Shown: positions 36,496-46,640, counted from the first letter of the stretch. The stretch is 64,000 nt of DNA from Rhodanobacter sp. LX-99 (GCF_018599185.1 NZ_JAHFVL010000002.1:434001-498000); one strand, 5' to 3'. Notes: generated from the sequence alone by a model not told the origin. Made by a program: numbers and translations.

Positions 36496-37957
36496 GGTGG
36501 GCGGCTCCGGCGGTAACAGAAGAGGAAGTGGTGGCTTCGTCGGCGGCGCGGTAGCCGCCGCCGAGTGCCTTGATCAGGGCCAGATCGGTGCTCAGTGCCT
36601 GTGCCTGCAACTGGGTCGCGGCATCGCGTTGCTGCAGCAAGGCGGTTTGCGCGCCCAGGCTTTCGCGCAGATCGCGCACGCCCTGGCGAGCCCGCGCCTG
36701 CGCATTCGCCAGCAGGCGCTGGTCGGCGTCGAGCTGGGCCCGCTGCTCGCGCTGGCGACCGGCGATCTGCTCGGCGCTCAAGGCTTGCGTCGCCACCTCG
36801 CGCGCCGCGGTCAGCACGGCGCTGTCGTACTGCGCCACGGCCGCGTCGAGCTGGGCCTTGCTCACGCCGTAGTTCGCCTCGAGCGCGCCGCCGTTGAAGA
36901 TCGGCAGGTGCAGCGCCGGGGTCAGCGCGAACGTGCGGCTGCCGGCGGTGAGCAGCTTGCCCATGTCGATGCTGGACAGGCCGGCCAGTGCGGTGAGGCT
37001 GATGTCGGGGAAGAACTCGGCGCGCGCGGCGTCGGTCTGCTTCAGTGCGGCCTCGACCTGCCAGCGGCTGGCGGCGATGTCGGGGCGGCGCGCGATCAGG
37101 TCCAGTCCGCCATTTGCCGGTACGCCGCGCTCGATCGCCGGCAGCGGCCGCGCGTGGAGTTCGGGCAATTCGGCCGGCGCGACGCCGAGCAGGGAGGCCA
37201 GCGCGGCACGGCGGATCTTCGCCGAACCGTCGAGCGCCACGCGCATTTCGCGCACCGCGGCGAGCTGGGCCCGGGCTTTCTGCGCCTCGTCGGGCAGGTC
37301 CACGCCTTGCCGCACGCGCAGCTCGGCGATATGGGCGAACCGCTGTTGCGTGGCCAGCAACTGGTCGGCCAGCTGCAACCGTGCCTGGTCGGCCTGCCAG
37401 CCGAAGTAGGTGTCGGCGACGGCGTACTGGATCGCCAGCGCGGCGGCGCTGCGTTGCGCTTCGGCGGCGTGTGCCTGGTCCAGCGCGGCTTCCATCGTCG
37501 CGCGTTTCTTGCCCCACCAGTCGAAGTCGTACTGCAACTGCACGCCGAGGTCGGCCTGGTTGTACCAGCTGAAGCCGAGAAACTGGCTGGGGATCAGGCC
37601 GTGATCGCTCATCCGCTGGCGCGACACCTGCGCGCTGCCGTTGACCGACAGCCCGAGCTGCGCGGCTGCCAGTTTTGCCGACTGTTCGGCGTCCTGCACG
37701 CGGCTCTGCGCCAGCGCCAGGTCCGGCGACTGCCGCATGGCGCGATCCATCAGGCTATCCAGTTGCGGGTCGTCGTACTGGCGCCACCACTGGGCGGCCG
37801 GCCAGCCGGCACGAACGGGGGCCTGCAGGCCGGCCAGCGGCACGTCGTCGCGCAGCGCGGGCGGGCCGAGTCGGGCCGGTGCGGCGGCGCAGCCGGCCAG
37901 CGTCAGCAGGATCGCGGCGGCCAGCGCCGTGCGACCGCGGAGCGGGGCATGCTTCAT
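36482..37957 (-). CDS. NodT-type outer-membrane efflux lipoprotein
   Basis: The TolC-like channel of the same efflux system, 491 residues. It has a lipoprotein signal with lipobox LAGC and two outer-membrane efflux repeats rich in Ala/Gln helices (for example DGSAKIRRAALASLLG and QRQREQRAQLDADQRLLANAQARA-type runs). ATG at 37957 has AAGGA 7 nt upstream. An earlier ATG at 37972 overlaps the marR stop (ATGA) and is an alternative. Confidence 0.92.
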   Translation of the reverse strand: MKHAPLRGRTALAAAILLTLAGCAAAPARLGPPALRDDVPLAGLQAPVRAGWPAAQWWRQYDDPQLDSLMDRAMRQSPDLALAQSRVQDAEQSAKLAAAQLGLSVNGSAQVSRQRMSDHGLIPSQFLGFSWYNQADLGVQLQYDFDWWGKKRATMEAALDQAHAAEAQRSAAALAIQYAVADTYFGWQADQARLQLADQLLATQQRFAHIAELRVRQGVDLPDEAQKARAQLAAVREMRVALDGSAKIRRAALASLLGVAPAELPELHARPLPAIERGVPANGGLDLIARRPDIAASRWQVEAALKQTDAARAEFFPDISLTALAGLSSIDMGKLLTAGSRTFALTPALHLPIFNGGALEANYGVSKAQLDAAVAQYDSAVLTAAREVATQALSAEQIAGRQREQRAQLDADQRLLANAQARARQGVRDLRESLGAQTALLQQRDAATQLQAQALSTDLALIKALGGGYRAADEATTSSSVTAGAAHHERH

Positions 37958-37968
37958 CGGGGTGTCCT

Positions 37969-38493
37969 TCATGGGTGGCGGCTTTCGCTCAACTGGTCGA
38001 GGTTGCCGGACAGCTTGCGCAGCAGGCGGTCAAAATGGCGTTTGTCGGTGTCGCTGAAGCCGGCGAACATGGTGGCGACGCGGGGAAACATCGGCGGCAG
38101 CATCTTCTGCACGAAGCGCCGTCCGGCCGGGGTGATGCGGATCAGCACGCGGCGGCGATCCTCCGCGCTGGCGCCGCGGGTGATCAGCCCGCGCTTGACC
38201 AGCGCATTCGCGATGCGGGTCATGTTGGTGGCGCCCTGGGTGGCGTACTCACACAGCTCGCCCGGGGTCGAGCTGCCGTCCGGGCGGCTGTACAGGATCA
38301 TCAGGGTCAGGAATTCGCTGTGGTTGAGCTTGTGCGGCTTCAGCTTGAATTCGAGCTCTTCCTCGATGTCGTCACCCAGCATCAGCATCAGCCGGCACAG
38401 CCGCGCCTCAAGCGCGGGCATCTGCGGGATGATCTGGCTGACCCGGCCGATACCCTCGTCCATCATCGCGATGCAGTTTGTCAAACGCGCCAT
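37969..38493 (-). CDS. MarR-family regulator of the efflux operon
   Basis: The 174-residue winged-helix repressor has the MarR DNA-binding segment (GATNMTRIANALVKRGLITR, then DRRRVLIRITPAG). It is first in the operon marR, outer-membrane factor, emrA, emrB. A palindrome overlapping its promoter is the likely autoregulatory operator. Ligand unknown. Confidence 0.93.
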   Translation of the reverse strand: MARLTNCIAMMDEGIGRVSQIIPQMPALEARLCRLMLMLGDDIEEELEFKLKPHKLNHSEFLTLMILYSRPDGSSTPGELCEYATQGATNMTRIANALVKRGLITRGASAEDRRRVLIRITPAGRRFVQKMLPPMFPRVATMFAGFSDTDKRHFDRLLRKLSGNLDQLSESRHP

Positions 38494-38521
38494 TTCACTG
38501 ATTCATATTTCACTAGTGAAA
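38492..38521. promoter_or_regulatory. MarR-type operator
   Basis: A perfect 14-bp palindrome TTTCACTAGTGAAA (38508-38521) lies 15 nt upstream of the marR ATG. An extra half-site TTTCACT overlaps the start (38493-38499). Position and symmetry fit an autorepressor site. Confidence 0.7.
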
Positions 38522-38572
38522 TAAAAGTAGCAAACTCCGATTGTCGCTTGCAAGTGACCGATGGCACGGATG

Positions 38573-39340
38573 TCAGTCGAGCCGGAACAGGCGGCGGGCG
38601 TTGGCGCTGGTGGCGGCGGCGACGTCGGCCTCCGGCTCGCCGCGCAGCGCCGCGACGCAGCGCAGCACCTCGGCGACATGGGCCGGTTCGTTGCGTTCGC
38701 CGCGGTGGGCTGCGCCGGGCTGGTCCGGGGCGTCGCTTTCCAGCAACAGGAACTCGACCGGCATCTGCGCCACGATTCGGCGCAGGCGCTGTGCGCGCTC
38801 GTAGGTCACCGGGCCGCCGATGCCCAGATGGAAGCCCAGGTCCCACAGTTGCCGCGCCTGTTGCTCGCTGCCGGAAAAGCTGTGCACCACGCCGCGCAGG
38901 CCGCCGCTGCGGCGCAGGGTCAGCGTGACTTCCTCCAGCGCGCCGCGGGCATGCACGATCACCGGCAGATCGTGCTCGCGCGCCAGTTGCAGCTGGCGCA
39001 GGAAATAGTGACGTTGCAGTTCGCGATCGAGGCCGTCCACGTGGAAATCCAGGCCGATCTCGCCGACCGCTACCGGACGGTTCTCGTTCAGCCATGAAGA
39101 CAGGGCGTCGACATGTTCCGGCGCATGGTGGGACAGGAACATCGGATGCAAGCCGTAAGCGGGATGCAGGCCGGCCTGGCGGGCGCAGAGGTCCCTGATC
39201 ACCGGCCAACTGTCGGCATCGACGGCCGGAACGACCATCGTGCCGACCCCGGCTTGGCGGGCGCGTTCGATGACCGCGCCACGGTCGCCGGCGAAGGCGT
39301 CGTCATCGAGATGAACGTGACTGTCGACGAGTCGGGACAT
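38573..39340 (-). CDS. TatD-family metal-dependent hydrolase
   Basis: A TIM-barrel hydrolase (255 residues) of the TatD DNase group. Metal-binding motifs are DSHVHLDD at the start, GEIGLDF, VIVHARGA, VVHSFSGS and ESDAPDQPG. Start at 39340 (MSRLVDSHVHL); no strong ribosome site. It lies upstream of the marR operon on the same strand but is a separate unit. Confidence 0.9.
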   Translation of the reverse strand: MSRLVDSHVHLDDDAFAGDRGAVIERARQAGVGTMVVPAVDADSWPVIRDLCARQAGLHPAYGLHPMFLSHHAPEHVDALSSWLNENRPVAVGEIGLDFHVDGLDRELQRHYFLRQLQLAREHDLPVIVHARGALEEVTLTLRRSGGLRGVVHSFSGSEQQARQLWDLGFHLGIGGPVTYERAQRLRRIVAQMPVEFLLLESDAPDQPGAAHRGERNEPAHVAEVLRCVAALRGEPEADVAAATSANARRLFRLD

Positions 39341-39513
39341 GATTTGTTTTTCGTGCACTGGCAGAGAGTTCTGCGATTTCCACGTGAAGATAATGTAACG
39401 AGCGTGAGCTAGCTGCGATTCAGTTGAATAACGGTTCAATGGCTACGCACGTTATTGCGCAGGCGCCCCGGGTGCCCGGCAATGCCGCCAAACAAACAGA
39501 GGAGAGGGTTGTG

Positions 39514-40101
39514 ATGAACAGGTTGACAGTCAATGTACTCAATATCGCCATCGCGGCGGCACTCGCGGTCGGTCTCTCGGCCTGCAACCGGAATGCGGAT
39601 GCGGGCGCCTCCAACGCTTCCGCCGATGCGGGCGCCAGCGCAAGCGCGGACGCCGGGGTCAAGTACGCCAAGGTGGTCAGCGTCGACCCGGTGCGCTCGA
39701 CGGTAAACAACCCGAAGCAGGTCTGCCACGACGAGACGGTCACGCACACCGCGCCGCCGAAGGACGAACACCGCATCGCGGGCACGGCGATCGGTGCGGT
39801 CGTGGGCGGCCTGGTCGGCAATCAGGTTGGCGGCGGCAAGGGCAAGACACTGGCCACGGTGGCCGGTGCGGTGGGCGGTGGTTATGCCGGCAACCGCATT
39901 CAGGCGAGCCGCCAGCATGCGCAGGTGACCTCGTCGGTGGAGCGCAAGTGCGAAACCGTCAACAACACCAGCACCAAGATCGTCGGCTACGACGTGCGCT
40001 ATGAATACAACGGCGTCACCCGCACGGTGCGCATGGATCATGATCCGGGTGACCGTGTGCAGGTGCAGGAAGGCGTGACGGCCGTCTCGGACGCTCATTG
40101 A
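39514..40101 (+). CDS. Glycine-zipper lipoprotein
   Basis: A 195-residue lipoprotein (lipobox LSAC) with an Ala/Ser/Asp linker and a glycine-zipper 2TM domain (IGAVVGGLVGNQVGGGKGKTLATVAGAVGGG). A small beta domain follows (VERKCETVNNTSTK...GYDVRYEYNG). It is related to the SlyB/OmpA-linker type of outer-membrane lipoproteins. The start at 39514 has GAGGAGAGG upstream. It is followed by a second protein of the same kind, probably in one transcript. Exact role unknown; envelope integrity or stress is likely. Confidence 0.8.
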   Translation: MNRLTVNVLNIAIAAALAVGLSACNRNADAGASNASADAGASASADAGVKYAKVVSVDPVRSTVNNPKQVCHDETVTHTAPPKDEHRIAGTAIGAVVGGLVGNQVGGGKGKTLATVAGAVGGGYAGNRIQASRQHAQVTSSVERKCETVNNTSTKIVGYDVRYEYNGVTRTVRMDHDPGDRVQVQEGVTAVSDAH

Positions 40102-40129
40102 AACGACCCCCAGCAAAGGAAGTGACCTC

Positions 40130-40630
40130 ATGAACGCACTGCCCAGCAAGTTCGCCCTGGCTGCCGCGATGACTGCCGGTTTGGCTCTCGCCGGCTGCGC
40201 CACTTCACCGTACGGCAACAACCGCAATTACGATCGCGGCTACCAGGGCCAGCAGAGTGGCTACGGTTACGGCGACCGCAACGTGCGCTGCCAGACCTGC
40301 GGCGTGGTGCAGGAGGTGCAGCAGGTCTACACCGACGGCGGCGGCAACGGCGGCACGCTGGGAGCGATCATCGGCGCGGTTGCCGGTGGCGTGCTCGGCA
40401 ACCAGGTCGGCAAGGGCGATGGCCGCAAGGCTGCCACCGTGGCTGGCGCGGTAGCAGGCGGCGTCGTCGGCAACCAGGTCGGCAAGCGCAGCGGCGGCAA
40501 CGACGTCGCATGGCGCATCGTGGTGCGGCTGGACAATGGCCAGTACGCCACGGTGACCCAGCGCGAGAATCCCGGCGTCCGCAGCGGCGACTACGTCGAG
40601 GTGCGCGGGGATCACGTATACGCACGCTGA
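40130..40630 (+). CDS. Glycine-zipper lipoprotein
   Basis: A 166-residue lipoprotein (lipobox LAGC) with a Tyr/Gly-rich linker and a glycine-zipper region of two near-identical halves (VAGGVLGNQVGKGDGRK and VAGGVVGNQVGKRSGGN). A C-terminal strand-rich tail with VRLDNGQYATVTQ follows. It is paralogous to the preceding gene and of the SlyB/Rcp family. A good terminator follows. Confidence 0.82.
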   Translation: MNALPSKFALAAAMTAGLALAGCATSPYGNNRNYDRGYQGQQSGYGYGDRNVRCQTCGVVQEVQQVYTDGGGNGGTLGAIIGAVAGGVLGNQVGKGDGRKAATVAGAVAGGVVGNQVGKRSGGNDVAWRIVVRLDNGQYATVTQRENPGVRSGDYVEVRGDHVYAR

Positions 40631-40663
40631 TTGGAGCATATGGACGTCTGGACGTCCAAAATC

Positions 40664-40692
40664 AAAAGGCCCTCGTAAGAGGGCCTTTTTTA
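40664..40692 (+). terminator. Rho-independent terminator
   Basis: A perfect 11-bp stem AAAAGGCCCTC / GAGGGCCTTTT with GTAA loop, followed by a T-run. It terminates the glycine-zipper genes and, in reverse, the hydrolase gene at 40714. Confidence 0.92.
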
Positions 40693-40713
40693 TTTCATCG
40701 CCGATGCGCGGAA

Positions 40714-41148
40714 TCAGTTCACCGCGTAGAACGCATGTTCGCCGATCGTCACGCTGGGGCGGTTTCGCGACCATGCGGGGGAGATCGCCGTCGTGGCGAA
40801 ATGGTCGGCGCGCGGCACCAGCATGCGGCGCTGTGCGACAGGGAGCTGCCAGTTCTGGATCGACATGCCGGCCACCCGCCATGCCTTGTTGAAGGCTTCC
40901 AGATTGGTGATTTCGAACGAGCCGGGCGTGGTCGTCGTCGCGAACTGGTGAGGCGAGGTCACCACTTTGCATACGGTGTCGCCCCAGCGGCCGCGATCGC
41001 GACGGCGCAGGGCCACTTCCGCCACGGCAAGCTGGCCGTTGGTGGATTCGCTGCGCGCCTCGAGGTAGACGGTGGTGGCCAGGCAGGCCTGGTCCGCAAC
41101 GGGCTGGGGCATCAGTGTCGTCAGCCACAACAGCATGGAAAGTTTCAT
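40714..41148 (-). CDS. SleB-type cell-wall hydrolase
   Basis: A 144-residue exported hydrolase of the Hydrolase_2/SleB family, which cleaves peptidoglycan. It has a short signal peptide, then TVYLEARSE (catalytic Glu region), LAVAEVALRR and the CKVVTSPHQFA block. The start at 41148 has GGAGG 6 nt upstream. Confidence 0.85.
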   Translation of the reverse strand: MKLSMLLWLTTLMPQPVADQACLATTVYLEARSESTNGQLAVAEVALRRRDRGRWGDTVCKVVTSPHQFATTTTPGSFEITNLEAFNKAWRVAGMSIQNWQLPVAQRRMLVPRADHFATTAISPAWSRNRPSVTIGEHAFYAVN

Positions 41149-41625
41149 GGTTCTGCCTCCAACGTGCTGTACGCGTAAAGCAGACCGCAGCTTCATGCGC
41201 CGTTGCGGTGGACGGGCGGGCAGGCCGTTCCACCTGGATCAATCGCCGTGGCCGAAACTTGTGGCCAAGACGCTTTGCCACGGGATTGTGGCGGGTCGAA
41301 CGGCGGTTCAGGCCGGTCGGGGGATTTGGCTGTTGTCGGGCGTTGCGCGGCCGCGTCGGCCGTGTTGCCTTCGACTACTACGCACTCGTTGGCTGCGAGG
41401 CGGTGTTCCATCCGGCGATGCTGCCGCCGGGTCGCGCCGATTCGGATTCTTCCGGTTCGTCGCGTACATCGACACCCCGTGTTCCGGATGTCGCGATATT
41501 CGATCGGCGGAGCCTAGTGGCGGAATTTGCCGCTGGCAAGTGCCGGGGTGCCGAAGTTTATCTGACGCTCACGATTCGTTGACGATGCCATGACGAACGA
41601 ATTGCCTCGTCGCGACGCGTATCGA
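41149..41625. other. 477-bp gap, nothing convincing
   Basis: Open frames on both strands here are short, lack ribosome sites and have low-complexity translations. I see no tRNA, terminator or repeat. It may hold the promoter of the 40714 gene near its left end. Confidence 0.4.
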
Positions 41626-42429
41626 TCATGCCGGCCATGACGTGACGAGTTCCATCACGAAGTTGCCGTCGAGTGCTTGCACATGCGTGCCGCCGGCTTG
41701 CGCTGCAACGTCGTCGCTCAACACGACGAGTGCCTCGATGCCGTCGTCCGCCGCGATGGCTTCGAGTACGCAACCGATCTCGCGTCCGTCGCTGCGCAGC
41801 ACATCGCCGGCATTCGCTGCTTGCGACAAAGTGACGCGATGCAGGTGTCGTTTGTGTCCGCCGCGGAAATGCAGTCGCGCGACGATTTCCTGGCCGGGGT
41901 AGCAGCCCTTGTCGACGGCGACCGCGTGCAGTCGCTGCAGCGACAGTGCCGGCGGCAACAGTTCATTCAACAGTTGCGTCGGCAGCCACGGCCAGCCCGC
42001 GCGCAACTGCGGCAAACGCCATGCATCGTCGCCGTTTCCGGAAGCGGCGATGCGCAGGCTGTGCGTGTCGCAGCCGAACGACACCGTTGCGCCGTCCTCC
42101 ATGATGGCGTTCAGCGGCAGTGACGGACCCGTAGCGAGCGTGCGCGGCGGCAGCGCGGCCACGCTGACTTTCGAACGGAACACGAAGCGCCGCAGCGCAT
42201 CGGCCGTCGCGGCGGCGACGCCGCCGCGCAGCAGCACCAGATAGCGGTCGTCGGCGAGACGGGCCAGGTGGAACAACGCGCGCACGCGTCCTTGCGGGTC
42301 GAGCCATGCGCTGAATTGCCACTGGCCGACGGCGAGCGAGCTGACCGCGCTGCTGAACTGCGCGTGCGCGAAAGTCGTCGCGTCGGGGCCTTCGATCAAC
42401 AGAGTTTCGGCAGGATGGTATGTCGGCAT
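41626..42429 (-). CDS. ygfZ: Folate-binding Fe-S cluster protein YgfZ
   Basis: A folate-dependent protein (GcvT-like fold) that helps assemble or repair Fe-S enzymes. The 267 residues contain the diagnostic KGCYPGQEIVAR motif with its conserved Cys. It is divergent from the succinate dehydrogenase region, which has an Fe-S subunit. Confidence 0.93.
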   Translation of the reverse strand: MPTYHPAETLLIEGPDATTFAHAQFSSAVSSLAVGQWQFSAWLDPQGRVRALFHLARLADDRYLVLLRGGVAAATADALRRFVFRSKVSVAALPPRTLATGPSLPLNAIMEDGATVSFGCDTHSLRIAASGNGDDAWRLPQLRAGWPWLPTQLLNELLPPALSLQRLHAVAVDKGCYPGQEIVARLHFRGGHKRHLHRVTLSQAANAGDVLRSDGREIGCVLEAIAADDGIEALVVLSDDVAAQAGGTHVQALDGNFVMELVTSWPA

Positions 42430-42559
42430 GAGTCACGCAGAGTTGGGGGCAGGTGGCGCCGGGTACAAGTGCGATACGGCAGTCGCGACTTCGCTGGCGC
42501 ATGGCGCATGGTTGTACTGCATTGCCGCAAGTATTAACCTTTGTCGGCTTACAAAAACC

Positions 42560-42727
42560 ATGTCCGATACCTCCTTCCCAGCCGAGTCCACACCTGCTTC
42601 CGTTCCGACGGAAACGACTGCCGTGCCTGTCGGCCCGGCAGCGGACAAGGCACCAGGGGAGCGGCCGGCCCCCGATCCCACGCGTTATGGTGATTGGGAA
42701 AAGAACGGGCGCTGTATCGACTTCTGA
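42560..42727 (+). CDS. DUF1674/SDHAF4-like succinate dehydrogenase assembly factor
   Basis: A 55-residue protein with a disordered Pro/Thr-rich N-terminal half and the conserved C-terminal signature DPTRYGDWEKNGRCIDF. That signature is shared with mitochondrial SDHAF4 (Sdh8), which binds flavinylated SdhA before it joins SdhB. Its place directly upstream of sdhC supports the same job. The ATG at 42560 is used; upstream in-frame starts would overlap the ygfZ promoter. Confidence 0.85.
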   Translation: MSDTSFPAESTPASVPTETTAVPVGPAADKAPGERPAPDPTRYGDWEKNGRCIDF

Positions 42728-42814
42728 ACGACCGCACGGCGCGTGTCGCCGTTGCGTACCGGGACAGGGGAAGGTGCGGCATGGACATCAGCGATTCCAC
42801 ACAGGATAGCCGCC

Positions 42815-43210
42815 ATGGCAGACACGCAACGACCGCTCTCCCCGCATCTGCAGATCTACAGGAAGCAGGTGCAGATGATGACCTCCATCACGCACCGCGC
42901 CACCGGCATCGCGCTGGCTGTCGGCACCTTGTTGGTGGTTTGCGGCCTGCTGCACCTGGCGGCGGGCGAGGAGAGCTTCAACCACTTCAAGGGCGTCATC
43001 GGCAGTCCGGTGGGCCTGATCCTGCTGCTCGGCTGGAGCTGGTCGCTGTTCTATCACCTGTGCAACGGCATCCGGCACCTGGTGCAGGATGCCGGCCTCG
43101 GTTACGAAATTCCCCAGTTCATCCGTTCCAGCTGGCTGTCGGTCGCCGGCAGCATCGTGCTCACGGTGCTGGTGTGGGCTTATGTATGGATGGCCGGAGG
43201 TGCGGCATGA
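42815..43210 (+). CDS. sdhC: Succinate dehydrogenase cytochrome b556 subunit
   Basis: A membrane anchor that binds haem b and quinone. The 131-residue protein has three membrane segments and the signatures RPLSPHLQIY, SITHRATG (Ser and Arg of the quinone site) and FYHLCNGIRHL (haem His). AGGA lies upstream of the ATG at 42815. Overlaps sdhD by 4 nt. Confidence 0.97.
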   Translation: MADTQRPLSPHLQIYRKQVQMMTSITHRATGIALAVGTLLVVCGLLHLAAGEESFNHFKGVIGSPVGLILLLGWSWSLFYHLCNGIRHLVQDAGLGYEIPQFIRSSWLSVAGSIVLTVLVWAYVWMAGGAA

Positions 43211-43611
43211 GCGCCAGGGACGCTGTCGTGAAAGACCGCCGCAACCCGCTGAAGACCGCCCGCGGCCTGGGTTCGTCGCAGTCCGGCGTGGGCCACTGGT
43301 GGACCCAGCGGGTGACCGCGGCGGCACTCGTGCTGCTGGGCATCTGGTTCGTGGTCACCGTGCTGTGCCTGCTGCATGCCGACTACGCCACCGCGCGCGC
43401 CGCCGTGGCGAAGCCGTGGAACGCGCTGCTGCTGATCGCGTTCGTGCTCACCATGTTCTGGCATGCCGTGCTTGGCCTGCAGGTGGTGATCGAGGACTAC
43501 GTGCATACCCGCTGGAAGGAAGTCGTGCTGATGGTCGCGATCAAGTTCCTCGCGGTGCTGGGCGCGCTGGCTGGCGTGCTTGCCGTGCTGCGCATTGCGC
43601 TGACCCCATAA
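43207..43611 (+). CDS. sdhD: Succinate dehydrogenase membrane anchor subunit
   Basis: The second membrane anchor, 134 residues with three segments. It opens with [20 protein letters not shown] and has the conserved [15 protein letters not shown]. The ATGA overlap with sdhC shows coupling. Confidence 0.97.
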   Translation: MSARDAVVKDRRNPLKTARGLGSSQSGVGHWWTQRVTAAALVLLGIWFVVTVLCLLHADYATARAAVAKPWNALLLIAFVLTMFWHAVLGLQVVIEDYVHTRWKEVVLMVAIKFLAVLGALAGVLAVLRIALTP

Positions 43612-43633
43612 CAAGACGCGAGGCCGCGATTTC

Positions 43634-45421
43634 ATGGAAAGCTACAAAGTTCAGCAGCATCTGTATGACGTGATCGTGGTGGGCGCCGGCGGCGCCGGCC
43701 TGCGCGCCACGTTCGGCCTGGCCGAGAAGGGCCTCAAGGCCGCCTGCATCACCAAGGTCTTCCCCACCCGCTCGCATACGGTGGCGGCGCAGGGCGGCAT
43801 CTCCGCCGCGCTCGGCAACATGGGCGAAGACGACTGGCGCTTCCACTTCTACGACACCGTCAAGGGTGGCGACTGGCTCGGCGACCAGGACGCGATCGAG
43901 TACATGTGCAAGCACGCGCCGGAGGCGGTGATCGAGCTGGAGCACTACGGCGTGCCGTTCTCGCGCACCGACGAAGGGAAGATCTACCAGCGCCCGTTCG
44001 GCGGCATGACCACGCATTACGGCAAGGGGACCGCGCAGCGCACCTGCGCCGCGGCCGACCGCACCGGCCACGCGATCCTGCATACGCTGTACCAGCAGGC
44101 GCTGGCGCACGACGCCACGTTCTTCATCGAATACTTCGCGATCGACCTGATCTTCGACGAAGCAGGCGTCTGCCGCGGCGTGCTTGCGCTGGACATGAAC
44201 GAGGGCACCTTGCACTTCTTCCGCGGCCAGGCCGTGGTGCTGGCCACCGGCGGCTACGGCCGCGCCTACTTCAGCGCCACCTCGGCGCATACCTGCACCG
44301 GCGACGGCGGCGGCATGGTGCTGCGCGCGGGCCTGGCGCTGCAGGACATGGAGTTCGTGCAGTTCCACCCCACCGGCATCTACGGCGCCGGCTGCCTGAT
44401 CACCGAAGGCGTGCGCGGCGAAGGCGGCTACCTCACCAACTCCGCGGGCGAGCGCTTCATGGAGCGCTACGCGCCCAGCGCGAAGGACCTGGCTTCGCGC
44501 GACGTGGTCAGCCGCGCCATGACGATCGAGATCCGCGAAGGCCGCGGCGTCGGCGAGCACAAGGACCACATCCATCTCAACCTGATGCACCTCGGTCCCG
44601 AGGTCATCCACGAACGGCTGCCGGGCATCGCCGAGTCGGCGCGCATCTTCGCCGGCGTGGACGTGACCAAGGAACCGATCCCGGTGTTGCCGACCGTGCA
44701 CTACAACATGGGCGGCATCCCGACCAACTATCACGGCGAAGTGGTGCAGAAGCGCGGCGACGACGTCGACGCGATCGTGCCGGGCCTGTTCGCGATCGGC
44801 GAGGCGGCCTGCGTGTCGGTGCATGGCGGCAACCGCCTGGGCTCGAACTCGCTGCTCGACCTGGTGGTGTTCGGCCGTGCGGTGGCGCATCGCTGCGCCG
44901 AGCTGATCGAGCCGGGCGCGGCGCACAAGGACCTGCCGACGAACGTGCTGGACAAGTCGCTGGCCCGTTTCGACGCGCTGCGCCATGCCAAGGGCGGCAC
45001 GCCGACGGCGCAGATCCGCATGGCGATGCAGCGCACGATGCAGAAGGATGCCGCGGTGTTCCGCACCGGCGAGACGCTGGCCGAGGGCAAGCAGAAGATC
45101 TCCGAGGTGTTCGACATGTTCCAGGACGTCGGCGTCAGCGACCGTTCGCTGGTGTGGAACTCCGACCTGATCGAGACGCTAGAGCTGTCCAACCTGCTGG
45201 CGCAGGCGGTGGCTACCATGCATTCGGCCGAGCAGCGCCCGGAAAGCCGCGGTGCGCATGCGCGCGAGGACTTCCCGGAGCGCGACGACGTCAACTGGAT
45301 GAAGCACACCCTGGTGTGGGTCGACGAAGCGGGCAAGTCGCGCTTCGATTTCCGCCCGGTGCACATGAATCCGATGACCGACGAGGTCAAGGCCGTGCCG
45401 CCGGCGAAGCGGGTCTACTGA
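43634..45421 (+). CDS. sdhA: Succinate dehydrogenase flavoprotein subunit
   Basis: This subunit oxidises succinate to fumarate. The 595 residues have FAD motif [11 protein letters not shown], the covalent-FAD His in [10 protein letters not shown], substrate-site residues ([17 protein letters not shown]) and the [19 protein letters not shown] signature. Confidence 0.98.
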   Translation: MESYKVQQHLYDVIVVGAGGAGLRATFGLAEKGLKAACITKVFPTRSHTVAAQGGISAALGNMGEDDWRFHFYDTVKGGDWLGDQDAIEYMCKHAPEAVIELEHYGVPFSRTDEGKIYQRPFGGMTTHYGKGTAQRTCAAADRTGHAILHTLYQQALAHDATFFIEYFAIDLIFDEAGVCRGVLALDMNEGTLHFFRGQAVVLATGGYGRAYFSATSAHTCTGDGGGMVLRAGLALQDMEFVQFHPTGIYGAGCLITEGVRGEGGYLTNSAGERFMERYAPSAKDLASRDVVSRAMTIEIREGRGVGEHKDHIHLNLMHLGPEVIHERLPGIAESARIFAGVDVTKEPIPVLPTVHYNMGGIPTNYHGEVVQKRGDDVDAIVPGLFAIGEAACVSVHGGNRLGSNSLLDLVVFGRAVAHRCAELIEPGAAHKDLPTNVLDKSLARFDALRHAKGGTPTAQIRMAMQRTMQKDAAVFRTGETLAEGKQKISEVFDMFQDVGVSDRSLVWNSDLIETLELSNLLAQAVATMHSAEQRPESRGAHAREDFPERDDVNWMKHTLVWVDEAGKSRFDFRPVHMNPMTDEVKAVPPAKRVY

Positions 45422-45505
45422 GCCTGCGCTTGCAGGCGGCATCACATCATCAGGTCGTACGGTCGGGGCGCAAGCCCTCCTGCAGAAAGTCGAAGGGTCC
45501 AGCAC

Positions 45506-46288
45506 ATGGCAGAGTTTTCGCTACCGAAGAATTCAAAGATCCAGCCGGGCAAGCACTATCCGGCCAAGGATGCGAAGAAGCCGCGCACCTTCCGCATCTA
45601 TCGCTGGTCGCCGGATGACGGGCAGAACCCGCGCATCGACACCTACGAGGTCGACCTGGCCGCGTGCGGTCCGATGGTTCTGGACGCGCTGCTGAAGATC
45701 AAGAACGAGATCGACCCCACGCTGACCCTGCGCCGTTCCTGCCGCGAGGGCATCTGCGGCTCGTGCGCGATGAACATCGACGGCACCAACACGCTGGCCT
45801 GCACCCGCGCCATCAGCGAGTGCGCCTCGGGCGACGTGAAGATCTACCCGCTGCCGCACATGCCGGTGGTGAAAGACCTGATTCCCGACCTGACCCACTT
45901 CTACGCGCAGTTCGCCTCGATCAAGCCGTGGATCCGCACGCAGAGCCCGGCGCCGGATCGCGAGCGGCTGCAGTCGCCGGAGGAACGCAAGAAGCTCGAC
46001 GGCCTGTACGAATGCATCCTGTGCGCGTGCTGCTCGACCAGCTGCCCCAGCTATTGGTGGAACGGCGACAAGTACCTGGGCCCGGCGATCCTGCTGCAGG
46101 CCTACCGCTGGATCGTCGACTCGCGCGACGAAGCCACCGGCGAGCGCCTGGACGACCTGGAAGACCCGTTCAAGCTGTACCGCTGCCACACCATCATGAA
46201 CTGCACGCGCACCTGCCCGAAGGGCCTCAACCCGGCCAAGGCGATCGCCGAGATCAAGAAGCTGATGGTGGAGCGGCGTTCGGCCTGA
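45506..46288 (+). CDS. sdhB: Succinate dehydrogenase iron-sulfur subunit
   Basis: This subunit carries the 2Fe-2S ([13 protein letters not shown]), 4Fe-4S ([12 protein letters not shown]) and 3Fe-4S ([17 protein letters not shown]) clusters that pass electrons from SdhA to quinone. 260 residues. An 84-bp gap separates it from sdhA. Confidence 0.98.
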   Translation: MAEFSLPKNSKIQPGKHYPAKDAKKPRTFRIYRWSPDDGQNPRIDTYEVDLAACGPMVLDALLKIKNEIDPTLTLRRSCREGICGSCAMNIDGTNTLACTRAISECASGDVKIYPLPHMPVVKDLIPDLTHFYAQFASIKPWIRTQSPAPDRERLQSPEERKKLDGLYECILCACCSTSCPSYWWNGDKYLGPAILLQAYRWIVDSRDEATGERLDDLEDPFKLYRCHTIMNCTRTCPKGLNPAKAIAEIKKLMVERRSA

Positions 46289-46391
46289 CCGTGCCGGGCA
46301 TGGTTCGACCACGACAGGCCGCCGCGTGCGGCCTGTCGCGTTCTGGCACAACGGCTACACTTCGCATTCATGGATACGACCGAGTCCCGTG

Positions 46392-46640
46392 ATGGATGAA
46401 GCCCGCATCAAGCGCCTGCGCTGGCGCACCCGCCGCGGTACCCGCGAACTGGACGCCTTGTTCGGCGGCTGGCTGGACGAGCGCTTTGCCGGTGCGGACG
46501 AAGCGCAGCAACAGGCGTTCGACGAACTGCTCGACGTGCAGGACCCGGACCTGTGGGACTGGGTGATGGGCCACGCGCGCCCGGAACGGGCGGACTGGCA
46601 GGCGATCGTCGATGACATCCGCGCCCGCCATCGGCTTTGA
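46392..46640 (+). CDS. sdhE: FAD assembly factor SdhE
   Basis: An 82-residue helical protein that promotes covalent FAD attachment to SdhA. It has the conserved RGTRELD (RGxxE) motif and the usual acidic end of the family. The 3' end overlaps the next gene by 29 nt. Confidence 0.93.
   Translation: MDEARIKRLRWRTRRGTRELDALFGGWLDERFAGADEAQQQAFDELLDVQDPDLWDWVMGHARPERADWQAIVDDIRARHRL

Noticed and set aside
40640..40660. GGACGTC repeat before the terminator as a regulatory site
   Set aside because: It lies after the stop codon and before a terminator; a short direct repeat there has no support as an operator.
41160..41625. Open frames of 100-170 codons between the cell-wall hydrolase and ygfZ
   Set aside because: Overlapping frames on both strands without ribosome sites or recognisable domains; likely high-G+C noise.
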